Shown here: in pieces, positions 43,743 through 52,787 of the stretch
Numbering within the stretch: the stretch's first letter is position 1
Layout: every line of letters starts with the position of its first letter
Source of the DNA: Nitrososphaerota archaeon
GTDB lineage: Archaea; Thermoproteota; Nitrososphaeria; Nitrososphaerales; Nitrosopumilaceae
DNA: 64,000 bases
Direction of reading: 5' to 3'
Assembly (NCBI GenBank): GCA_028866895.1
Contig: JAGWHF010000010.1
Span: 1 to 64,000, forward strand
Program-made: the position numbers and the translations under genes
Notes under the pieces: model-generated
The model's input: only the letters and a program-made list of their open reading frames with translations
Databases searched by the model: none
Told to the model about the DNA's origin: nothing

Positions 43743-44696
43743 TTATTCTATCTGCTCTAATTCCAAGTCGATTTTTACACTGGCCTCTGGCTCATCCCAG
43801 TCAAGAGTATTTTCTTTTGGAATGATTCCCAAGGGATCATATCTGTCAAATCGGGTCTCACCATCGACGGAGCTGAGCAAAACCACTTTTGATTTTTCAC
43901 CATTTGCAACCGACATACTGACGCGGGTGCTGTCATTGCTGAATATTCCGCTGATGGTGTTTACCATTGAATTTAGAGTGCCTATTGGCACTTTTTTTCC
44001 TCCCATTACATATAGGAGGGCGCTCTTGATGTTCTTTGGTGGGACATCCTCATACAACATCTTCAGGGAATCCCTCAGGGAGTCCTCGATGTCTGGAATG
44101 TCCTTGCTTGTGGAAAGTATGTTGGTCCTTAGAGGCAACGCTGAATTCTTCAGGGTTGAAACTACATGCATGAGTGCGGCATTTGTGATGACGTTGCAGG
44201 CGTCGGGGGTAAGATCGGGATTACTGTCGAGTAGGGCATCGTTGTCTATGATTATGGTGCAGTCTGAATTTGCCTTTAGTCGCTTCAATGAGACGCCTGA
44301 GAAGAATATCCTGTCCTTCTCGAACTTGAACGGCATGATTCCAAAGGAAAGTACGTTCTTTCCAAGCTCCTGGGCTATCTGCGATACGACTGGGGCCAGC
44401 GCGGCGCCAGATTTTCCAGCCAGGTTTGCTACTATGATTACGGTCGAATACGGCTCTATCTTCTCGACAAGTGATTTTTCAGCCCCTAACGAAACGCCTC
44501 TTATGAGATAGGCTGAAGGGTTGATGATGGGGCTTGTATTTATCAGGATTCTGGATGATTTTCCTGCAAGGTCTTTCGGGTCATGGCTGATGACCAGGCT
44601 GTCCGATCCGAGTTCTTCCTTTATGCCCGTGGCTATCCTGCTTCCTGCCCCGCCTAGTCCAATTACTAGGATTGGCTCTTGGATTTGGAACTCCAT
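43743..44696 (-). CDS. highly divergent FtsZ/tubulin-like protein
   Basis: 317 residues. N-terminal VIGLGGAGSRIATGIKEE resembles the T1 loop of FtsZ, but the tubulin signature GGGTGTG is replaced by NLAGKSGAALAPVV (about 112-125) and the T7 loop region (TPDACNVITNAALM) lacks the NxDxxD of canonical FtsZ. Nucleotide binding may persist, but GTP hydrolysis on polymerisation is doubtful. Thaumarchaea divide with Cdv proteins, so this divergent form probably has another role. It converges on the L31e gene. Confidence 0.75.
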   Translation of the reverse strand: MEFQIQEPILVIGLGGAGSRIATGIKEELGSDSLVISHDPKDLAGKSSRILINTSPIINPSAYLIRGVSLGAEKSLVEKIEPYSTVIIVANLAGKSGAALAPVVSQIAQELGKNVLSFGIMPFKFEKDRIFFSGVSLKRLKANSDCTIIIDNDALLDSNPDLTPDACNVITNAALMHVVSTLKNSALPLRTNILSTSKDIPDIEDSLRDSLKMLYEDVPPKNIKSALLYVMGGKKVPIGTLNSMVNTISGIFSNDSTRVSMSVANGEKSKVVLLSSVDGETRFDRYDPLGIIPKENTLDWDEPEASVKIDLELEQIE

Positions 44697-44770
44697 GACT
44701 CTCTCTTGCTTATAAAAAAGGTTAAAAAACTTTGTTGCTTAGTTTTAGTCCTAACTTCGATCTAAAAAAT

Positions 44771-46039
44771 TTAGCTCGTGATTTGGCCTCGCAGGCCGTG
44801 CGTTGAAGATTCTGTAATTCTTACCATTCTCTTTTCGCCTATTTTTGCGCCCTCGTCAACAGATACGGCCTTGTAGGCAAAGTTCCGCCCCCTTACTCCG
44901 TCCTCTGACGTCTCATCGAATATGATCTCGCCTTTCCAACCGACCCATTCGAGATTCCGCTCATATGAGATCCTGTTCTTTAAATCAAAAACTTCCCTGC
45001 TCCTTCTCATCACTTCGGAGACTGGAATTAGGGGCATCTGTGCAGCCTCAGTTCCGCGTCGTGCGCTGTATCGTGAGAGGTTGACTATGTCGGGCCTTGT
45101 TTCCTCCAGCAAGTCCAAGGTCCTTTCAAAATCTTCCCTCGTTTCCGTGGGAAATCCCACGATGATATCTGTAGAAACCGTGAATTTCTCAAACTTTTTT
45201 CTGAATAAATCGCTTGTTTTTTTAAATGTCTCAGCGGTGTGTCCGCGCTTCATGTCGTTGAGGACCTTGTTGCTACCGCTTTGGACGGGTATGTGGAGGA
45301 ACTTGAAAACCTTGGGCGACTCGAACGACTTGAGAAGGCCGTCCCTTATTCTTGGCATGTACATGGGATTTAGCATCCCTATCCTGGCCATAAAGTCTCT
45401 ATCGATCTCCGTGACCGCCCTTACGAGTGAGGGAAGGTCAGTGCCAATGTCAAATCCGTAACAACCATTGTCGGTAGAAGTCAACCAAACTTCCAGACAT
45501 CCCTCGCTGATCTCCTGTCTTACCTGCCTGACAATGTCGCCTACCCTGAAACTCTGAAGCTCTCCCTTTGCTAGCTTTGTCTGGCAAAAAGTACACTCGC
45601 TGAGGCAGCCGGTGGCTATCTCTACTATGCCTACAGCGGAGTTCAGCCTTACCTTTGGAAGTCCGACTTTTGAGATGTCAGAGTCATCGACCTGAACCGT
45701 CCTGTCGCCCATCAGTGTAGATCTGACCACCTCGAGGGTCTTGCCTATGGAATTTGGGCCAAGAAGGGATGCCGTTGGCCCAAACTTCTCTACGGTCTCC
45801 CTTTCAGTTTTTGGCAGGCAGCCTGCCACCACCAAGGGTTTGCTTTTCAACTTTTTTATCCGGTTGATCATCTTGTTGGCGGTGGCATCCTTTACTGCGC
45901 ACGTCACTATGAGGTTGAGGTCTGCATCCGCAGGATCTTCTGCGAGCGTGTGCCCACCGTTGACAACAAGCCCCGTTATCATCTCAGAATCTGCAAAACT
46001 CGCAGAGCAGCCGTAAGCTTCAATCCAGATCTTAGCCAT
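44771..46039 (-). CDS. tRNA methylthiotransferase (MiaB/e-MtaB family)
   Basis: 422 residues. Three domains: N-terminal UPF0004 with Cys residues in EAYGCSASFADS, VTCAVKD and VAGCLPK (second [4Fe-4S]), radical SAM core with CLSECTFC (CxxxCxxC, about 148-155), and a C-terminal TRAM-like beta domain (about 360-422). Adds a methylthio group to t6A37 of ANN-decoding tRNA (archaeal e-MtaB/CDKAL1 type). Convergent to nothing immediate; the FtsZ-like gene follows after 74 bp. Confidence 0.92.
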   Translation of the reverse strand: MAKIWIEAYGCSASFADSEMITGLVVNGGHTLAEDPADADLNLIVTCAVKDATANKMINRIKKLKSKPLVVAGCLPKTERETVEKFGPTASLLGPNSIGKTLEVVRSTLMGDRTVQVDDSDISKVGLPKVRLNSAVGIVEIATGCLSECTFCQTKLAKGELQSFRVGDIVRQVRQEISEGCLEVWLTSTDNGCYGFDIGTDLPSLVRAVTEIDRDFMARIGMLNPMYMPRIRDGLLKSFESPKVFKFLHIPVQSGSNKVLNDMKRGHTAETFKKTSDLFRKKFEKFTVSTDIIVGFPTETREDFERTLDLLEETRPDIVNLSRYSARRGTEAAQMPLIPVSEVMRRSREVFDLKNRISYERNLEWVGWKGEIIFDETSEDGVRGRNFAYKAVSVDEGAKIGEKRMVRITESSTHGLRGQITS

Positions 46040-46040
46040 G

Positions 46041-47402
46041 CTACTTCAATAATGCGTCTACTTCCTTCTCGCTCATCAATCCCTTTGAGACTACCAGGTG
46101 GCGTATTGTCTTGCCAGTCTTAAGGGATTCCTTGTAGAGGTCTGCCGAAACAAGATATCCGAGTTTGGGCGAGAGCAGAGTTACTATGACGGGGCTGTTT
46201 TCAATATACTGGCGAAGCTTGTCCCTGTTTGCGCTCAATCCTGAGACTAGGTTACGGGAGAATATTGGCACAAAGTTCTTCAACATGTCTGTCGATTCCA
46301 GAACGGACTTTAGCATTACCGGCAGCATTACGTTAAGCTCGAATTGTCCTGATTGGGCTGCAAGGGAAACCGTCAGGTCGTTGCCTATTATGTTAAAGCA
46401 AACCATGTTCATGCACTCTGCAAGTGAAGGGTTGACCTTGCCAGGCATTATAGATGACCCTGCATGGACTGCGGGAATTCCAATCTCTGCAAGACCTGCT
46501 ACTGGGCCGGATGCCATCAGTCTGATATCGTTTGAAAATCTGCCCATCTCAAGTGCCAGATTTCTGAGAGTGGAGGACAGATAAGCCACCGCAAACCTGC
46601 TCTGCAGTCCGAACTGCATGTCTGATTGCGGCCTTAGTGGGAGCCCGGAAATCTTTGCCAACTCTGATATCGCTGTCGCCCTGTACCCCTTGGGAGTGTT
46701 GGCACCAGTGCCTACGGCGGTCCCTCCTAGGGCAACATATTCTAGTTCTTTCTTTGCTACTGCGATTGCATCGCGGGCCTTCGCCAAGGCTGTTGCATAT
46801 GCGCCAAACTCTCCGCCAAGGGTTACAGGAAGGGCATCCATGAGGTGGGTTCTGCCAATTTTTTGATAACTTGAAAACTCTCTTGCTTTTTTTGTAATTG
46901 TTTTTATCAGGCCATCCAGAGCTGGAAGGACTTCCCTTATGTTGAAAAGAATGGCCATGTGCATGGCTGTAGGAAAGGTGTCATTGCTTGACTGTGACAT
47001 GTTCACGTGATCATTTGAATGGATGACTTTGGCATTCCCTTTTTTTTCTCCGAGAATCTCGAGTGCGACGTTGGCTATGACCTCGTTGGAATTCATGTTG
47101 AAGGCCGTGCCTGCGCCCGAGTTGATGGGCTCGACAAGGAACTGGTCGAGGTACTTGCCCGAGATTATCCTGTCACATGCCTTTGTGATGGCATTTCCAC
47201 GCCTCTGGTCGATTGCCCCTGCCTTCATGTTGGCTATGGCCGCCGACCGTTTAATCATCACAAACGCAATGATCAAATTCGTATGTGGTTTTAGTCCGGT
47301 TACATGGTATTGCTGGATTGCCCTTGAGGTGAAGGCGCCATAATATGCTTCAATTGGAATCCTTACGTCCCCGAGGGAGTCCCTCTCGATTCTATATTCC
47401 AC
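46041..47402 (-). CDS. fumarase/aspartate ammonia-lyase superfamily enzyme
   Basis: 453 residues. Signature GSSIMPGKVNPSLAE (about 318-332), SQSSNDTFPTAMHMA (about 133) and NSGAGTAFNMNSNEVIAN (about 95). The SSNDTFPTA motif is fumarase-like, while the GAGT...NMNSNE stretch is closer to aspartase, so fumarase (class II) or aspartase cannot be settled by eye. Homotetramer in the cytosol; fumarate to malate or to aspartate. Start is GTG at 47402. Stop is two bases before the methylthiotransferase gene. Confidence 0.85.
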   Translation of the reverse strand: MEYRIERDSLGDVRIPIEAYYGAFTSRAIQQYHVTGLKPHTNLIIAFVMIKRSAAIANMKAGAIDQRRGNAITKACDRIISGKYLDQFLVEPINSGAGTAFNMNSNEVIANVALEILGEKKGNAKVIHSNDHVNMSQSSNDTFPTAMHMAILFNIREVLPALDGLIKTITKKAREFSSYQKIGRTHLMDALPVTLGGEFGAYATALAKARDAIAVAKKELEYVALGGTAVGTGANTPKGYRATAISELAKISGLPLRPQSDMQFGLQSRFAVAYLSSTLRNLALEMGRFSNDIRLMASGPVAGLAEIGIPAVHAGSSIMPGKVNPSLAECMNMVCFNIIGNDLTVSLAAQSGQFELNVMLPVMLKSVLESTDMLKNFVPIFSRNLVSGLSANRDKLRQYIENSPVIVTLLSPKLGYLVSADLYKESLKTGKTIRHLVVSKGLMSEKEVDALLK

Positions 47403-47509
47403 GGCAACCTACCAGTAAAATTCCTAATATTCATTCCCATTTGAAAAATTACAAAAATACCAAGCGAGATCTGATATCTTTCACTTATTTTGGTCCCAAA
47501 ACCCAATAG

Positions 47510-47540
47510 ATTAATATACTTATAATAAAGATTCGAGGTG
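47510..47540 (+). promoter_or_regulatory. nirK promoter
   Basis: TTAATATACTTATAATAAAG (about 47509-47528) supplies a TATA box centred near 47515, about 26 nt before the ATG at 47541. GAGGTG immediately before the ATG resembles a ribosome site but is too close, favouring a leaderless start. Confidence 0.45.
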
Positions 47541-48842
47541 ATGAATAAACGATACAGTATACTGTCTATTGTTGCAGTAGCAGCAGTGACAGGAATTCTG
47601 TTCGGTAGCACATATTCAAACACACAGGCAGCTGGTAACGCAATGGGCGTAACACCAGAAACAATTGACAAAGTCACTCCAGCGACAATCGATTCTGTGA
47701 CAGCAAACGAAGTACAGAAGATGGGTGGTCTGGAATTCCGTATGTTCGGAGCGAGTGCAATACCGCTAGACCAGGTTGCGGCGCTACAAGCAGCAGGTCG
47801 AACCGTCCATAAGGTAACCCTCACCGCCGAAAGCGTCGATCTTCCAATTCCTGGCGGAAAGATGTATCACGCAATGACCTATGATGGTCAAGTACCTGGC
47901 CCGACAATAAGGGTAACACAGGGAGATGTCATCGAGGTCACCTTGAATGTACCATCGAGCGAATTGACCGGTCACAGTCTTGACATGCACGCTTCAGCGA
48001 TGGGAGCACTACCATACTTTGGTCCTGTGATGCCTGGGCATTCCAATACGTATGCATTCGTTGCAAACTATCCTGGTGCCTTCAAGTATCACTGTGAGGG
48101 AGTAGGTGTAATAGGGATGGACCAACATGTTCTTTCCGGCATGTACGGAATGGTCATTGTTGATCCGCTCAACGGATACCACAAACTCCTAATCCAGAGG
48201 ACAGCGACTGTAGATGGTAAAGTGGTGTTGAACAACACACTAGTTGATCCAGCAGCGTACGAGTACGTACTGGAGTACAACCAGCTATACCTTAATGCAG
48301 ACGGATCTTACAACCAGCCAGCAATGTTCTTGCACAATACGACATGGACCGTGGTTAATGGCAAACCATTCGGCTACGACCCAGTCGTAACAAAGGTGTG
48401 GAACAATGCTCCAGATGCTCATGACAAGGCTGCACCGATAATCGTACCCGTTGGCAAACACGTACGATTATTCGTATTGAACCAAGGTAACATGCCAGTA
48501 TTCTTCCACATTGTGGGAGGACAGATGGACAGAGTTACACAGGGTAACGTCGTGCAGGCAATGGGCACCCAATCGTGGTTGATAGGAGGTTCACAAGACG
48601 CAATAATTGATGTGGTCTTTGACGAACCAGGAGCGTACGTTGCAGTCAACCATGACTATGCTGCAATCTTCACGGGAGCAGCTACAGTCATGCTGGCACA
48701 GGATAACATGGCTCCAAACCCATCCGATGCAGTAGCACCACCGTCAAGCCTACCTGACACGAGCATTCCACAGCAGACTTTCGTCCACTGTGAGTGCACA
48801 AACGAGCGTGCTGCCCAACTGGCAAACATGACTGGACAGTAA
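47541..48842 (+). CDS. nirK: copper-containing nitrite reductase (AOA type NirK)
   Basis: About 433 residues: signal peptide MNKRYSILSIVAVAAVTGIL to about residue 30, then two cupredoxin domains. Copper ligands are visible: GHSLDMHA (type 1 and type 2 His, with active-site Asp), FKYHCEGVGVIGMDQHVLSGM (type 2 His, type 1 Cys, His and Met), catalytic His in FFHIVGGQ and the third type 2 His in YVAVNHDYA. Extracytoplasmic; reduces nitrite to NO in ammonia oxidisers. The C-terminal 50 residues are a Pro/Ser-rich extension ending FVHCECTNERAAQLANMTGQ, with a CxC pair. The gene is highly conserved in this lineage. Confidence 0.95.
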   Translation: MNKRYSILSIVAVAAVTGILFGSTYSNTQAAGNAMGVTPETIDKVTPATIDSVTANEVQKMGGLEFRMFGASAIPLDQVAALQAAGRTVHKVTLTAESVDLPIPGGKMYHAMTYDGQVPGPTIRVTQGDVIEVTLNVPSSELTGHSLDMHASAMGALPYFGPVMPGHSNTYAFVANYPGAFKYHCEGVGVIGMDQHVLSGMYGMVIVDPLNGYHKLLIQRTATVDGKVVLNNTLVDPAAYEYVLEYNQLYLNADGSYNQPAMFLHNTTWTVVNGKPFGYDPVVTKVWNNAPDAHDKAAPIIVPVGKHVRLFVLNQGNMPVFFHIVGGQMDRVTQGNVVQAMGTQSWLIGGSQDAIIDVVFDEPGAYVAVNHDYAAIFTGAATVMLAQDNMAPNPSDAVAPPSSLPDTSIPQQTFVHCECTNERAAQLANMTGQ

Positions 48843-48880
48843 GTCCATTTTCCCTCTTTTTCCTTTTTTATCTTTTTACG
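48843..48880 (+). terminator. oligo-T terminator behind nirK
   Basis: Four successive T-rich tracts (TTTTCCCTCTTTTTCC, TTTTTTATCTTTTT) start directly after the nirK TAA. Clustered T runs are the main archaeal termination signal; the next gene has its own TATA box right behind. Confidence 0.5.
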
Positions 48881-48917
48881 CACAATGAATATATTTTGTC
48901 CCAGCGGCTCACCTTTC

Positions 48918-49850
48918 ATGAGCTTCAATCAAACAGTCTTAATCTGTGATCAGGTAGATAAAATTCTAACAGAGATATTGCAAAAAAACGGGCTAAAAAT
49001 AACGTATGAACCAGAAATTACACCTGAACAGCTAAGGGAGACAATAGGAAGATATGAGATTGTTATTGTAAGGAGCAGGACCAAGTTAACAAGAGATTTG
49101 GTAGAAAGGGCCGACTTGTGCAAGATTATTGCCAGGGTGGGCGTCGGCCTGGATAATGTTGACGTTGATGCCGCAAAGACAAAAGGGATACGTGTCATTA
49201 ACGCCGTGGAGGGTGCAATGAACGCGGTAGCGGAACTTGTCTTGGGCCTCATGCTTTCTCTTGCAAGAGAGATTCCACGTGCAGACAGGGAGGTACGGAA
49301 CGGCAAGTGGCTGAAGAAGGAACTGATGGGAAGCGAGCTTTCTGGAAAGTATCTGGGCATTGTAGGCTTGGGAAATATAGGTAAAAAACTTGCGCGCCAC
49401 GCAAGGTCGCTTAACATGAATGTTATTGGGTATGACGTAACGTCTATACCGGACGATTTTTCAAGGGAGGTGGGCCTTGTTAAGGCTGACCTTGACACGC
49501 TCTTGTCAAGCGCAGACTATGTGTCATTTCACGTTCCGTTCACCCCGGAAACACGTCATCTGGTCAACGCCCAGAGGCTTGCAAGGATGAAAAAGACCGT
49601 TTACATCATAAACACCTCGAGGGGAGAGATTATCGACGAAGATGCGTTGTATGAGGCATTAAAGGAGGGGAGGATTGGAGGTGCGGCACTGGATGTCTTT
49701 GAGAAGGAGCCTGCCGTCGGAAACAAGCTAACCACGCTTCCTAATGTAATATGCACTCCTCACATAGGAGCACAGACAAGAGAAGCTCAGGCTTTAGCTG
49801 CAAATGTTATAGCAGAAAAGATAATAATGATTCTTCGTGGCGTAATTTAG
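48918..49850 (+). CDS. D-3-phosphoglycerate dehydrogenase-like 2-hydroxyacid dehydrogenase
   Basis: About 310 residues from ATG at 48918. NAD-binding LGIVGLGNIGKKLARHARSL (about 145-165), catalytic Arg in INTSRGEIIDEDAL, Glu in DVFEKEPAV and His in TPHIGAQT. Length matches the short SerA form without the regulatory domain. Converts 3-phosphoglycerate to phosphohydroxypyruvate in serine synthesis. GAATATATTTT (about 48887-48897) is about 26 nt before the ATG, hence not the ATG at 48885. Confidence 0.85.
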   Translation: MSFNQTVLICDQVDKILTEILQKNGLKITYEPEITPEQLRETIGRYEIVIVRSRTKLTRDLVERADLCKIIARVGVGLDNVDVDAAKTKGIRVINAVEGAMNAVAELVLGLMLSLAREIPRADREVRNGKWLKKELMGSELSGKYLGIVGLGNIGKKLARHARSLNMNVIGYDVTSIPDDFSREVGLVKADLDTLLSSADYVSFHVPFTPETRHLVNAQRLARMKKTVYIINTSRGEIIDEDALYEALKEGRIGGAALDVFEKEPAVGNKLTTLPNVICTPHIGAQTREAQALAANVIAEKIIMILRGVI

Positions 49851-49852
49851 CC

Positions 49853-50620
49853 GTGGCAAAACCAGTAGTTGCAATTTCGTTGGCCATACTGGCCTCGATT
49901 TGCGTCATCCCTGCCTTTGCTGGATCGGGTACCGTGGCGGTCGTTTCAGGAAAAACTTTCCAGGTTAATTACACTTCCAACGGGGTAACGGTTCAGGACA
50001 TTGAGACAAATCCTACGTATGACGAGCTTGTCCTGACCGTGCAGGTTTCTGGTCCTAACGCGTTTCTTCAACTTACAATACCGCGTGCCCTGCTAGACTC
50101 TAAACAGGGCAACCAGGACATTCCATTTATCGGTGTGGTTGACGGGACGCTGGCAAACATACAGGAAACAAACCCTGCGCAGCTCTCAAGGACCATATCG
50201 TTTTCCCTCGAGCCTGGAAATAAACAAATTGAGATAATAGGGACGTATGTTGCGATGCCGGGATCCTCTGCGGCGGTACCGGGGGGAGGATCGGCACCTT
50301 CTACCTTGCAGCAACCGGAGGGGGGGTCACACACAACATCCACCCCATCACCGACGTTGCAAAACCAAACAGCCCCTGCACCGAAAACCGCCAGTACTGC
50401 TCCAGCACCGAGCAAGCACATCATGGAGGCAAGCGCACCGCCAGCACCAGTTGCAAGTCAAAACATTACGACCATCGGGGCCCTTAAGATACCATACCTT
50501 CAAAATACCGGCATCAATTTGAGCGCGGTGGATCTATCCGTAGTTGGAGCGATATCCGTCATCGTGATAATTGTGGTAGCGAGTACTGCAAGGAAGAAGG
50601 CTGCCAAGATTGGAAAGTGA
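49853..50620 (+). CDS. exported, membrane-anchored surface protein
   Basis: About 255 residues from GTG at 49853. N-terminal signal (VAISLAILASICVIPAFAGS), a beta-rich domain (about 25-125), a Pro/Ala/Ser/Thr-rich stalk (about 130-205; PGGGSAPSTLQQP, TPSPTLQNQTAPAPK) and a C-terminal membrane helix (VGAISVIVIIVVAS) with basic tail KKAAKIGK. Architecture of an S-layer-associated or pseudoperiplasmic protein. Starts three bases after the dehydrogenase stop, so may share its mRNA. Function unknown. Confidence 0.7.
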   Translation: MAKPVVAISLAILASICVIPAFAGSGTVAVVSGKTFQVNYTSNGVTVQDIETNPTYDELVLTVQVSGPNAFLQLTIPRALLDSKQGNQDIPFIGVVDGTLANIQETNPAQLSRTISFSLEPGNKQIEIIGTYVAMPGSSAAVPGGGSAPSTLQQPEGGSHTTSTPSPTLQNQTAPAPKTASTAPAPSKHIMEASAPPAPVASQNITTIGALKIPYLQNTGINLSAVDLSVVGAISVIVIIVVASTARKKAAKIGK

Positions 50621-50822
50621 TTGTTTTTCTTAAACGATTTTTTGCAAGGGGAGGAGTTGCCGCCAATCAAAAAAAAGGCCTTTTGAGACTAGTTTCCGGC
50701 GCAAGGTTTCCTGCCCAAATTGCTGCAGGGGATTCAATATCTGGAATTGGGAGCATTACCTCAAACTTGTTCCAACTTCCTTGTAACAGAATATTAAGGG
50801 GTAACTTGGTAGTGCGGGGTAT

Positions 50823-51281
50823 ATGACCAGTCATCAAGAGCAGGTCTGGCTTAGGATGTGGAAGGAAAACTCTACTGAGCTTAGGGCCAAGGCTGTGGAA
50901 TGGAGGAAACAGCATGCACTTGAAAGAATTGAGAGGCCAAGCAGGCTTTTCAAGGCAAGGCAGCTTGGCTACAAGGCAAAACAGGGGGTCGTAGTTGTGA
51001 GGATGCGCGTTGGAAGGGGCAACATGCGCAAAAAGAGGCCCGTTGCAGGAAGGAGACCCAAACATCTTGGTGTGCTGCGGATAAAGCCTGCACTTAGCAT
51101 GCAACGTGTGGCAGAGCGCAGGGTACTGGAGAGATTTCCAAACTTGAAACTACTTGGTTCGTACTATCTTTATCAAGACGGTGTATATCTTTGGTATGAG
51201 GTGATAATGGCGGATCCCTCACATCCTAGCATATCTAAGGACAGAGAGATGCGCGGAAAGATTGCCGGCCTGAAGAATTGA
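50823..51281 (+). CDS. rpl15e: 50S ribosomal protein L15e
   Basis: 152 residues: RAKAVEWRKQHALERIERPS, ARQLGYKAKQGVVVVRMRVG, GRGNMRKKRPVAGRRPKHLG and LGSYYLYQDGVYLWYEV, the standard eL15 core. Binds 23S rRNA. The preceding 200 bp hold no convincing gene. The next gene, an exported protein, overlaps its stop. Confidence 0.95.
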   Translation: MTSHQEQVWLRMWKENSTELRAKAVEWRKQHALERIERPSRLFKARQLGYKAKQGVVVVRMRVGRGNMRKKRPVAGRRPKHLGVLRIKPALSMQRVAERRVLERFPNLKLLGSYYLYQDGVYLWYEVIMADPSHPSISKDREMRGKIAGLKN

Positions 51282-51781
51282 GATCAGGACTTTTAATTGC
51301 CCTATCTGTGATCATTGCAGCATCTTTGATGATCTCTTCTCCCGCCTTTGCGCAAATTCACATCAAGGGATTGCACCATCCGGGCATAAGATGGGCATGG
51401 CCAATCAAGGCTGATCAATATACCTTTACAGTCAATACGACGTCCAATTATGACATGGAAAACGTGACGTTTGACAAGGATGCCAAGACTCTGACATTCC
51501 TTGGAAACAGCTCACATGCGGGAAATATTGCGGAGATTGAGATACCATCCAACCTAATCGGGGGAAATTACACTGTATTCCAGGAGGGACAGGAAATACA
51601 CCCGATTGTACTTAGGAATGGCAATCTTACAACGGTCATATTAAAATTCAATGACTCTGGAGATGTAAAAACAGACATATCGGGGACAACCTACTTGCCG
51701 GAGTTTTCCGGCATTGTTCCTCTAGTGATGGCGGCCTCGTTTGGATTGCTGTTCCTTGCGCCACGGCTGCGCAGGTTCTAG
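51278..51781 (+). CDS. exported protein with PEFG-CTERM-like sorting tail
   Basis: 167 residues. N-terminal signal LLIALSVIIAASLMISSPAFAQ, an Asn-rich beta domain with several N-x-T/S sites, and a C-terminal tail PEFSGIVPLVMAASFGLL followed by FLAPRLRRF. PEFG followed by a hydrophobic helix and arginines is the archaeosortase-type signal of Nitrososphaerota; here the fourth residue is Ser. It may be cleaved and attached to the cell surface. TTG start overlaps the L15e TGA (TTGA), suggesting translational coupling. Confidence 0.7.
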   Translation: MRSGLLIALSVIIAASLMISSPAFAQIHIKGLHHPGIRWAWPIKADQYTFTVNTTSNYDMENVTFDKDAKTLTFLGNSSHAGNIAEIEIPSNLIGGNYTVFQEGQEIHPIVLRNGNLTTVILKFNDSGDVKTDISGTTYLPEFSGIVPLVMAASFGLLFLAPRLRRF

Positions 51782-52497
51782 TAGTAGCCGTTCACGTAGT
51801 CTTCCCACATGTTGGACCTTGTGGTAAACTTGTTGAGCTGATAGAAAATTCCGCCAACTATTCCTGACTGGTAACATGCGTACAGGTAAACCTGGGAATG
51901 GGTTGGGTCACTATGTGTCAGGCTCAAAGAAATCATCGTAAAGAAAATGTAAGTTCCTAGGAACGTGAAGACCTTGCTGAGAAGCCCGTCCATCCCGACT
52001 ATACGTTTGGTTGCAGCAGCCATCATTGTTATGCTCGATGCTATGAGGAAGGTCAACCCTCCGTTGGCCTTGATGAATTCATTTACCCAGGGGACAAGAC
52101 CCTCTTTTAGAATTGAATTCTGAGGGGGGTGGGCCCCGCCGTGAAGTGCAAACGAGACAGATGTGAATATTGACCCCATCATGAAAATAAAAAGGAAGAT
52201 CTTGATGATGGCCCTCCTTACCGGGCTTCTTGGGGCGGAGGGGGACATTACGCGTTCTGCCATCTTTACTCCGTAGAGCAGGCCTATGAGAAAGGAGGGG
52301 ATAAACATGAGGTCTATAATTATTGGAGATTGTTTTATTGCGTTATCAATATCGGGACCAAACACCAGGGAAACCATGAGAGAAAGGAATGCGGCGGCTA
52401 CAAAGATGCTGATGTCTAACCAGTTTCTACTGTGCCTTATCTCAAATAGGTCAGGTCCCCACTCGTCCAATTTATGATAAAATTCTGGGAGGCGCAT
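51778..52497 (-). CDS. conserved-looking six-helix membrane protein of unknown function
   Basis: 239 residues with about six hydrophobic helices (LDISIFVAAAFLSLMVSLVF, IIIDLMFIPSFLIGLLYG, KIFLFIFMMGSIFTSVSFAL, LTFLIASSITMMAAA, VFTFLGTYIFFTMISLSL and one short). A His-rich loop LHGGAHPP and SLTHSDPTHS between helices could bind a metal. Cytoplasmic ends carry basic residues. No family recognised. It converges on the PEFG-like gene with a 4-bp overlap. Confidence 0.65.
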   Translation of the reverse strand: MRLPEFYHKLDEWGPDLFEIRHSRNWLDISIFVAAAFLSLMVSLVFGPDIDNAIKQSPIIIDLMFIPSFLIGLLYGVKMAERVMSPSAPRSPVRRAIIKIFLFIFMMGSIFTSVSFALHGGAHPPQNSILKEGLVPWVNEFIKANGGLTFLIASSITMMAAATKRIVGMDGLLSKVFTFLGTYIFFTMISLSLTHSDPTHSQVYLYACYQSGIVGGIFYQLNKFTTRSNMWEDYVNGYY

Positions 52498-52574
52498 TAA
52501 AGAAAGAAATCCAAATGATTTTGCCTAATTTATCAACTCATTTTGCCTTTATTTTGCGTCGTGGCAATCATTGC

Positions 52575-52787
52575 ATGCGGCGGGGCCTCCTGCTAATCGC
52601 CATAGGGGCGGTAATCCTATCCTTTGGAACTCTGTTCTTCCTGCAGGGCAACTCGGTGGTGGGACCTACCTCGTCGTTTATGTATTCCAACCCCAAGTGG
52701 ATAAACTATGGGGAATCAATAATCGCAATGGGGCTTGCGATCATGGCGATCGGGTTTGGCATCAGCTTACGATGCCCAGGGTCATAG
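52575..52787 (+). CDS. small two-helix membrane protein
   Basis: About 70 residues from ATG at 52575 (RRGLLLIAIGAVILSFGTLF, then IIAMGLAIMAIGFGISLR). A TTTATTTTG box lies 25 nt before this ATG, so the longer TTG-type frame from 52515 is not used. Small membrane protein of unknown role, convergent with and overlapping (26 bp) the stand-alone RAM-domain gene. Confidence 0.6.
   Translation: MRRGLLLIAIGAVILSFGTLFFLQGNSVVGPTSSFMYSNPKWINYGESIIAMGLAIMAIGFGISLRCPGS

Noticed and set aside
43585-44511. 308-codon plus-strand frame
   Set aside because: Covers the L31e repeat tail in another frame, then the antisense of the FtsZ-like gene.
50617-50826. 69-codon frame before L15e
   Set aside because: Overlaps the promoter region of L15e, no family, mixed composition.
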